Of a stretch of DNA of 10,799 nt, positions 6,230 to 10,799 are shown in pieces. The notes beneath the pieces were generated by a model that made no database searches, was not told where the DNA came from, and saw only the letters and a list, made by a program, of their open reading frames with translations. How positions within the stretch are numbered: position 1 is the first letter of the stretch; each line of letters starts with the position of its first letter. A program made the position numbers and the translations under genes. The DNA is from Acidimicrobiaceae bacterium (lineage in GTDB: Bacteria > Actinomycetota > Acidimicrobiia > Acidimicrobiales > RAAP-2), in the NCBI GenBank assembly GCA_030838245.1, contig JAUTXB010000190.1:1-10799 (forward strand), in the 5' to 3' direction.

Positions 6230-7738
6230 TCACGCCTTCCGCCGAGGGAACAGCGGCTGGCCCTTCTCTACCGGTAAGCCTCCGGGGTACCGGCCCCAGG
6301 ATGCGTCCTCTGGCAGTCGGCCGTCCGAAGCGCTGCCGCTCAGACCGATCCGGCGCCAGATCTCATCGGCCGAGGTCGGCATGGCCGGCGCGATGAGGAG
6401 GGCCACGATCCGCAGCACCTCGAGCGCGCTGCCGAGGACGGCGTCGACGTCGGGTCCTGGTTCGGACTTCCAAGGCGCGGCCGTCTCGAGCTCGGCGTTG
6501 GTCTCACGGATCAGCCGCCACGTCGCCTCCAGGGCTAAGTGGGGAAGGGAGGCATTCCAGGCGTCCATGGCATCGGCGCCCACCGCAACCGCCACCGCCG
6601 CCAGCCGGCTCTCGCCGTCGGGCGCGGGACCGATGCCGTTGCACTTGCTTCCGACCACGGTGGCCACCCGGGCCAGGAGGTTCCCCAGGTTGTTGGCCAG
6701 GTCGGTGTTGTAGCGGGCGGTCATGCCCTCGGCCGAGAAATCACCGTCGGAGCCGAGCGCCGTGTCCCGCAATAGGTGGTACCGCACGGCATCCACCCCG
6801 TAGTCAGCCACCAGATCGTCGGGGGCGATCTGGTTGAGGCTCGACTTGGACATCTTCTCGCCCCCGACCAGCAGCCAGCCGTGGACCTGTACCTGAGCCG
6901 GCGGATCGATTCCGGCCGCCATGCACATGGCCGGCCACCACACACAGTGGAAGCGGATGATCTCCTTGCCGATCAGATGATGGACGGCGGGCCACCAGGC
7001 GGCGAAGCGCTCCTCGTCCTCGCCGTACCCGATGGCGGTGAGGTAGTTCACCAGCGCGTCGTACCAGACGTAGAACACATGGTCGCTGTCCCAGGGAACG
7101 GGGACGCCCCAAGAGATCGAGGTGCGGGTGATGGAGATGTCGTGCAGGCCGCCCTTGATGAAGCTGAGGGCTTCGTTGCGCTTGGCCTCGGGCATCACTG
7201 CGTCGGGTTGCTTCTCGTACCACTCGACGAGACGATCCTCGAAGGCGCTCAGGCGGAAGAAGTAATTGTCCTCCTCGAGGACCTCGACCGGCGTCCGATG
7301 GACCGGGCACAGCATGCCCTCGACCAGCTCGGCCTCGCTGTAGTACTGCTCACACGAGACGCAGTACAGCCCGCTGTACGTGTCCTTGACGATCCAGCCG
7401 TTGTCGTAGATCTGCTGGAGGAACCGCTGCACCGCCCGGTGGTGCCGGGGCTCGGTGGTGCGGATGAAGTCGTCGTTGCTGATGTCGAGCTCGTCCCACG
7501 CGGCGGCGAAGCGGGTCGAGAGCTGATCGGTCCACGCCTGCGGGGTGACGCCGTGCTCCTCGGCCGCCCGGGCCACCTTCTGGCCGTGCTCGTCCGTACC
7601 CGTCAAGAAGAAGACGTCGTCACCGACCAACCGGTGCCAGCGGGCCAACGCATCAGCGTTGACCGTCGTGTAGGCATGTCCGACGTGCGGGGCGTCGTTG
7701 ACGTAGTAGATCGGGGTCGTCACATAAAAGCGGGGCAC
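6230..7738 (-). CDS. metG: Methionyl-tRNA synthetase
   Basis: MetRS charges initiator and elongator tRNA-Met with methionine. With the GTG at 7738 the protein has 502 residues, the short class without the C-terminal tRNA-binding domain, similar in length to mycobacterial MetS. It shows the HIGH motif as HVGH (18-21) after TTPIYYVNDAP, and KMSKS (295-299). A zinc knuckle has C126, C129, C144 and H147; the Cys3-His set is known from Thermus MetRS. The frame stays open for 33 codons upstream into msrA, but the family begins just before the FYVTTPIYY stretch. A -10-like hexamer 7 nt before the GTG suggests a leaderless message. msrA lies 52 nt upstream, tatD 101 nt downstream. Confidence 0.96.
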   Translation of the reverse strand: MPRFYVTTPIYYVNDAPHVGHAYTTVNADALARWHRLVGDDVFFLTGTDEHGQKVARAAEEHGVTPQAWTDQLSTRFAAAWDELDISNDDFIRTTEPRHHRAVQRFLQQIYDNGWIVKDTYSGLYCVSCEQYYSEAELVEGMLCPVHRTPVEVLEEDNYFFRLSAFEDRLVEWYEKQPDAVMPEAKRNEALSFIKGGLHDISITRTSISWGVPVPWDSDHVFYVWYDALVNYLTAIGYGEDEERFAAWWPAVHHLIGKEIIRFHCVWWPAMCMAAGIDPPAQVQVHGWLLVGGEKMSKSSLNQIAPDDLVADYGVDAVRYHLLRDTALGSDGDFSAEGMTARYNTDLANNLGNLLARVATVVGSKCNGIGPAPDGESRLAAVAVAVGADAMDAWNASLPHLALEATWRLIRETNAELETAAPWKSEPGPDVDAVLGSALEVLRIVALLIAPAMPTSADEIWRRIGLSGSASDGRLPEDASWGRYPGGLPVEKGQPLFPRRKA

Positions 7739-7745
7739 CGCCGGT

Positions 7746-7751
7746 AGCGTA
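7746..7751 (-). promoter_or_regulatory. -10-like hexamer for leaderless metG
   Basis: On the minus strand TACGCT (TAnnnT) is separated from the metG GTG at 7738 by ACCGGCG, 7 nt. That is the classic spacing for a transcript starting at the start codon itself. No Shine-Dalgarno lies between. A -35 is not evident. Confidence 0.45.
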
Positions 7752-7790
7752 CCGACCGGATCCGATCTGGCCGACCGATCGCTGGTCAGC

Positions 7791-8333
7791 TCACCAATTG
7801 GCGACGTGGCAACCGCCCATGCCGGTGCGCTCGGCATAGCGCTGGTGGTAGGCCTCGGCCGGCCAGAAGGTCGTGGCCGGGACTACTTCGGTGACGATGG
7901 GACGCTTGAACCGGTCCTGGAATTGCTGGATGGACTCCTTGGCCTGGAGCTCCTGGTCACCGTTGTAGGTGAACACCGCCGAACGGTACTGGGTGCCCCG
8001 GTCAGGGCCCTGCCGGTTGGGAGTGGTCGGGTCGTGGTGCCGCCAGAAGGCCTCGAGCAGCTCGGGATAGGACACGACCGTGGGATCGAACGTGACCAGT
8101 ACCGCCTCGGCATGCCCGGTGCTGCCCGAGCACACCTGCTCGTAGCTGGGATTGGCCACGAACCCACCCTCGTACCCGGAGATGGCGTCCACCACGCCCG
8201 GTATCTCCCGGAAGAACTCCTCGACCCCCCAGAAGCACCCGGCGGCGAAGGCGGCAAGGGCCAGGCCCTCGGGAACATCCTCAGGCTCGATCGCCGGTGC
8301 CTGAGTTGCGTCCATCTGCGACCGTCCGAACAT
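7791..8333 (-). CDS. msrA: Peptide methionine-(S)-S-oxide reductase MsrA
   Basis: MsrA reduces methionine-S-sulfoxide in proteins, using thioredoxin as electron donor. The 180-residue protein has the catalytic motif GCFWG with C33, GYEGG, TGHAE, the DRGTQYRS stretch, and a C-terminal GGCH cysteine (C175) that can act as the resolving residue. The ATG at 8333 is chosen because AAAGGGG lies 7 nt upstream; a GTG at 8354 would add seven residues but lies upstream of this site. It follows rsmI by 50 nt and precedes metG by 52 nt, so it is probably co-transcribed with rsmI, perhaps also from its own promoter. Confidence 0.95.
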   Translation of the reverse strand: MFGRSQMDATQAPAIEPEDVPEGLALAAFAAGCFWGVEEFFREIPGVVDAISGYEGGFVANPSYEQVCSGSTGHAEAVLVTFDPTVVSYPELLEAFWRHHDPTTPNRQGPDRGTQYRSAVFTYNGDQELQAKESIQQFQDRFKRPIVTEVVPATTFWPAEAYHQRYAERTGMGGCHVANW

Positions 8334-8340
8334 CTCGGGT

Positions 8341-8347
8341 CCCCTTT
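8341..8347 (-). promoter_or_regulatory. Ribosome binding site of msrA
   Basis: AAAGGGG on the minus strand, 7 nt before the ATG at 8333. It selects this start over the in-frame GTG at 8354 and is the best Shine-Dalgarno in the minus-strand cluster. Confidence 0.65.
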
Positions 8348-8383
8348 CGTCCACTACAGGGCACCATTGCGACCCCGTCTGCT

Positions 8384-9304
8384 CTATTCAACCCTCTCAC
8401 CGGGCGGCGCATTCCGGTCGTCGGGGTCGGCTCCGGTGCTTTTCGAGGCCAGGGCCAGGTCGTACACCCGACGGCGGGGGACGCCGAACCGGGCGGCGAC
8501 GGCGTCCACTGCCCCCCGGGTCCGTTCGCCCCCTTGGAGTTGGTCGGCAATTGCCGCCACGATCTCGGCATCCTCCACGACAGGCGGCTCGAGCCGTGGT
8601 GCGCCCTCGACCACCAGTACCACCTCGCCCCGCAGGGTCGTACCCTCGGCCCATGACCGTGCCTCGTCCAGGGTGCCCCGCCAGATTTCCTCGTGGAGCT
8701 TGGTCAGCTCACGGGTCACCGCCACCCGACGGGTCCCGCCACACGAAGCGGCCAGATCGGCCAACGTGGCCGACACCCGACCAGGGGCTTCGAACAGCAC
8801 CGTCGTCCGCTCCTCTCTGGACAGCTCCTCCAGGCGATTGCGCCGGTCGCGGCCCGACCGGGGCAGGAAGCCTTCGAAGCAGAACCGATCGGTGGCCAGC
8901 CCGCTGACCACCAGGGCCGCCACCACCGACGAGGGTCCGGGAACCACCGATACGGTCACGCCGGCCGTGGCCGCGGCCGCCACGAGGCGGCTACCGGGAT
9001 CCGAGATTCCCGGCATGCCCGCATCGCTGATCACGGCCACCGTCCGGCCGGCCGACGCTTCCTTGAGAACCCCGGCGATGCGCTCGTCCTCGTTGTGCTC
9101 GTGCAGGGACCGGAGCGTCGGCCCGGTGATCCCGGCGTGGGTCAGCAGCTTGCGGGAGTGCCGGGTGTCCTCGCAGTAGATGACGTCGGCGGCCGCCAAT
9201 GTGGCCACCGCCCGAGGCGAGAGGTCGCCCAGGTTGCCGATGGGGGTGGCCACCAGGACGATGCCGCCCTTGCTGCTCGACTCAGAGATGTGTTCTTCGC
9301 TCAC
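8384..9304 (-). CDS. rsmI: 16S rRNA (cytidine1402-2'-O)-methyltransferase RsmI
   Basis: RsmI 2'-O-methylates C1402 in helix 44 of 16S rRNA, at the decoding centre where the P-site codon lies. The 306-residue protein is a tetrapyrrole-methylase-fold enzyme with the family signatures VATPIGNLGDLS (18-29), YCEDTRHS (43-50), ISDAGMPGISDPG (92-104), VPGPSS (121-126), FEGFLPR (143-149) and TRELTKLHEE (197-206), then a C-terminal helical domain (about 240-290). The GTG at 9304 overlaps the stop of the DUF192 gene as GTGA and lies close to the conserved N-terminus; longer in-frame starts run into the DUF192 gene. Translation is probably coupled to DUF192. Confidence 0.96.
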   Translation of the reverse strand: MSEEHISESSSKGGIVLVATPIGNLGDLSPRAVATLAAADVIYCEDTRHSRKLLTHAGITGPTLRSLHEHNEDERIAGVLKEASAGRTVAVISDAGMPGISDPGSRLVAAAATAGVTVSVVPGPSSVVAALVVSGLATDRFCFEGFLPRSGRDRRNRLEELSREERTTVLFEAPGRVSATLADLAASCGGTRRVAVTRELTKLHEEIWRGTLDEARSWAEGTTLRGEVVLVVEGAPRLEPPVVEDAEIVAAIADQLQGGERTRGAVDAVAARFGVPRRRVYDLALASKSTGADPDDRNAPPGERVE

Positions 9305-9627
9305 CGCAGCTCCAGTGTGTCGCCCACGGCCAGCCCCCATCGCTCGAATGAGCCCGCTTCCCCTTCGATTACGACTCGGGCCTTGGCGCACGGCATACCC
9401 ACCCGCCATGGGCGCATCCGACGGACCCGTACCACGACGAGGTCCTGGTCGCAGTAGGCGACGTCGACCGGGAACCGCATGCCGAAGGTGTGCACGGCCC
9501 GTGTCCGGTCGAGCACCATGGCGCCCTCGTAGCCGTCCTTGCCGTGCAAGCCCTGGCCGAGCGGGGACCGCGGCCGCACGACATCGGCCGCAGCCAGCAC
9601 GTCCCCCCCTCGGAGCAGCCAGTTCAT
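9301..9627 (-). CDS. DUF192 domain-containing protein
   Basis: A 108-residue protein of the DUF192 family, whose function is not established. The hallmark HTFGMRFPVDVAYCD (about 46-60) and the C-terminal GSFERWGLAVGDTLEL (about 92-107) are present, covering nearly the whole domain. I see no signal peptide or lipobox, so this copy is probably cytoplasmic, unlike secreted DUF192 proteins of other bacteria. The ATG at 9627 is preferred; an in-frame TTG at 9654 and GTG at 9645 would add up to 9 residues. The stop overlaps the rsmI start. It is divergent from the bL37 candidate, with 56 nt between the two starts that should hold both promoters. Confidence 0.88.
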   Translation of the reverse strand: MNWLLRGGDVLAAADVVRPRSPLGQGLHGKDGYEGAMVLDRTRAVHTFGMRFPVDVAYCDQDLVVVRVRRMRPWRVGMPCAKARVVIEGEAGSFERWGLAVGDTLELR

Positions 9628-9668
9628 GTGGCGAGGAGGCTCCACTGGTGGCAACCTAGTCGACCGAG

Positions 9669-9674
9669 TAGCAT
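9669..9674 (+). promoter_or_regulatory. -10-like hexamer for bL37
   Basis: TAGCAT (TAnnnT) ends 9 nt before the ATG at 9684, in the 56-nt divergent gap. No Shine-Dalgarno is present before the ATG, consistent with a leaderless or near-leaderless transcript. It is nearly identical in sequence and spacing to the hexamer before bS22. Confidence 0.42.
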
Positions 9675-9683
9675 TGCCGAGCT

Positions 9684-9767
9684 ATGTCGAAACGAACCAA
9701 CAAGCGCAAGATCCGCGCCAAGAAGAAGGCCAACCACGGCAAGAAGCCGAACTGCGGCCGGGGCTGA
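9684..9767 (+). CDS. Probable large ribosomal subunit protein bL37
   Basis: A 27-residue, strongly basic peptide with 9 Lys and 4 Arg. It starts MSKRTNKRKIRAKKK and then carries ANHGKKPN, ending NCGRG. The basic N-terminal half followed by ANHGK(R/K)PN is the pattern of mycobacterial bL37, a roughly 24-residue protein found by cryo-EM near the peptidyl-transferase centre of the M. smegmatis 50S subunit. I match this from memory, so it is an inference. The gene has an ATG, a TGA stop and a -10-like hexamer 9 nt upstream, but no Shine-Dalgarno. The C-terminal NCGRG differs from the mycobacterial end as I recall it. Without a homology search a chance ORF cannot be fully excluded, but the composition makes that unlikely. 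Confidence 0.8.
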   Translation: MSKRTNKRKIRAKKKANHGKKPNCGRG

Positions 9768-9819
9768 GCCCAACGCCGTACGCTCGAGCCTTCCGGTTCG
9801 AACGATCCGATCCTGATTG

Positions 9820-9904
9820 ATTCAGGCGGTTGCTGGTTCTTGATGCAAGCGATTGCTTCTTCAGGCGGTTGCTGATGCAGGCGGTCGATTCAGACGGCGG
9901 CTTC
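9820..9904. repeat. Tract of five degenerate 13-17-nt repeats
   Basis: Copies begin at 9820 (attcaggcggttgctg), 9843 (atgcaagcgattgcttc), 9860 (ttcaggcggttgctg), 9875 (atgcaggcggtcg) and 9888 (attcagacggcggcttc). The first and third share 15 identical bases (9821-9835 and 9860-9874). From 9843 the copies abut; 7 nt separate the first from the second. The tract fills the gap between the bL37 candidate and the convergent phosphodiesterase gene, and the last copy covers that gene's stop codon and last codons. The origin and role are unknown. Confidence 0.75.
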
Positions 9905-10762
9905 GGAAGGGATCCACTTCACCTCGTGCCGGCGGAGCACTGCGTCGAGCTCCGTCGGTAGGTCAGAGATGATCCCGTCGACTCCCAGTTCGACGAGCTC
10001 GCCCATCTCCGACCCGTCATCGATGGTCCACACGTGGACGGCCAGCCCGGCCCGGTGGGCTGCTTCGAGGAACGCCTCGTTGACCAGGTCGAGCTCGCCC
10101 ACCCGATGGGGCACTTGCAGCGCTACGTGGCCAGTCGGCGCAGGCGTTTCCCCTGCCGCCACTGCCTGGTAAAAGGCGCTCACGGCCAGCGTGCCCGCTG
10201 AAGTGGGAATCTCGGGGGCATACGTCGAGAACGCATCGGTGGCGGTATCGAGGAACGACGCCACGATGACATCGTTGCGGCGCCCGAAACGACGGAGCAT
10301 GGCGGCCAGTGTCTCCTCGTACGGTGCCACCGTGGGCGCGGTCCGCTTGATGTCCAGGTTGAGGATCACTCCGGGGAACCGCTCGAGCACCTCGTCTAAC
10401 GTGGCGATCCGGAAGTCCGGGTCGTCGGGCGCTCGGCCTCGGAAGGGATAGGCGGCGGGCGACTGATCGTGGTCCACGTCAGAGCCCGGCACCCACCAGT
10501 ACGAATTGTCGAGCTGTCGGATCTCAGCCAGCGTCATGGCTGCGATCTCACCAGTCCCGTTGGTGGTCCGGTCGACGGCCGGATCGTGGCAGACGACCAG
10601 ATGGCCGTCAGCGGTGGCATGCACATCCAGCTCGATGGCCGTGGCCCCGGCGGCCAGGGCGTTGTCGATGGCGTACAGCGTGGACGACGGCGCCTCCCAG
10701 GCGCCCCCTTGGTGGGCGTAGGCGATCACCCGGCGGTCGAGCCAGTCGGTTGCAGGCGTCAT
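9890..10762 (-). CDS. Glycerophosphodiester phosphodiesterase family protein
   Basis: A 290-residue TIM-barrel enzyme of the GDPD family, which hydrolyses glycerophosphodiesters to glycerol-3-phosphate and an alcohol, recycling phospholipid head groups. Catalytic H17 lies in AHQGG, in place of the usual HRG. The conserved glutamate seems to be E23. IELDVH gives metal ligands E44 and D46, and H59 in VVCHDP is the second catalytic histidine. NLDIKR (D137, K139) stands where EIK is usual, and the C-terminal VHVWTIDD and GVDGIISDLP are typical. No signal peptide is seen, so it is probably cytoplasmic. The ATG at 10762 has GGGG about 8 nt upstream, within an inverted repeat. The substrate is not predictable, so no gene symbol is given. 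Confidence 0.93.
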   Translation of the reverse strand: MTPATDWLDRRVIAYAHQGGAWEAPSSTLYAIDNALAAGATAIELDVHATADGHLVVCHDPAVDRTTNGTGEIAAMTLAEIRQLDNSYWWVPGSDVDHDQSPAAYPFRGRAPDDPDFRIATLDEVLERFPGVILNLDIKRTAPTVAPYEETLAAMLRRFGRRNDVIVASFLDTATDAFSTYAPEIPTSAGTLAVSAFYQAVAAGETPAPTGHVALQVPHRVGELDLVNEAFLEAAHRAGLAVHVWTIDDGSEMGELVELGVDGIISDLPTELDAVLRRHEVKWIPSEAAV

Positions 10763-10764
10763 CG

Positions 10765-10785
10765 CACTGGCCCCGCCGGCCAGTG
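10765..10785. promoter_or_regulatory. 8-bp inverted repeat directly before the phosphodiesterase start
   Basis: cactggcc (10765-10772) and ggccagtg (10778-10785) are perfect reverse complements around ccgcc. The repeat ends 2 nt before the phosphodiesterase ATG and contains the only GGGG run that could serve as its ribosome binding site. It could be an operator or an mRNA hairpin that hides the binding site. Confidence 0.5.
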
Positions 10786-10799
10786 GCGCAAGGACGCTG

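Noticed and set aside
8348..8395. TTGAAT followed 17 nt later by AATGGT as an msrA promoter on the minus strand.
   Set aside because: The -10 match is poor and the 50-nt gap after rsmI is compatible with co-transcription, so there is not enough evidence to list it.
6776..9179. Long open frames on the plus strand opposite metG, msrA and rsmI (6776-7747 and 7806-9179).
   Set aside because: They are antisense shadows of well-identified genes. High GC gives long spurious frames, and their translations are low-complexity with no recognisable domain.
9847..9858. AAGCGATTGCTT as a terminator hairpin for bL37.
   Set aside because: The stem is only 4 bp and the sequence is one copy of the degenerate repeat, so it is better explained as part of that tract.

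Overview
The window is dense, high-GC bacterial chromosome with short gaps, several 4-nt stop/start overlaps, GTG starts and few Shine-Dalgarno sites. It encodes two very small ribosomal proteins regarded as actinobacterial specialities: a bS22 homologue at 3390-3491 and a probable bL37 homologue at 9684-9767. With the order metG-tatD-rsmA-ispE (the mycobacterial/streptomycete arrangement, but without rpf) this points to an actinobacterium, possibly a deep-branching one such as Acidimicrobiia. That placement is inference. No insertion sequence, prophage, CRISPR array or defence system is visible; this is core genome.

Left part (1-3491). A DUF4436-type membrane protein (111-1010, +) is followed by a tRNA-Gln(UUG) on the minus strand (1042-1114). 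An OmpR-family response regulator and a HAMP-type histidine kinase follow (1295-3339, +), overlapping by GTGA. The regulator has no Shine-Dalgarno. It is preceded by a 17-codon ORF (1245-1298) whose stop overlaps the regulator's start, with a -10-like hexamer 9 nt before that ORF's ATG. After the kinase comes bS22, behind a similar hexamer. An 11-bp stem (3497-3521) separates bS22 from the convergent ispE.

Middle part (3525-9627, all minus strand). In transcription order the genes are DUF192, rsmI, msrA, metG, tatD, rsmA, ispE. DUF192-rsmI overlap by GTGA and rsmA-ispE by ATGA, so they are probably translationally coupled. metG appears to have its own leaderless promoter, and a 2 x 20-bp direct repeat lies between metG and tatD.

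Right part (9628-10799). The probable bL37 gene reads divergently from DUF192, again with a -10-like hexamer just before its ATG. A tract of degenerate 13-17-nt repeats (9820-9904) separates it from the convergent glycerophosphodiester phosphodiesterase gene (9890-10762, -), whose start codon is preceded by a perfect 8-bp inverted repeat.

Much of the window serves translation: tRNA-Gln, MetRS, two 16S rRNA methyltransferases acting on helices 44/45 (RsmI, RsmA), and two small ribosomal proteins known near the decoding and peptidyl-transferase centres of mycobacterial ribosomes. I see no wholly new system. The best leads are the bL37 candidate, the coupled leader ORF of the two-component operon, and the two unexplained repeat tracts.
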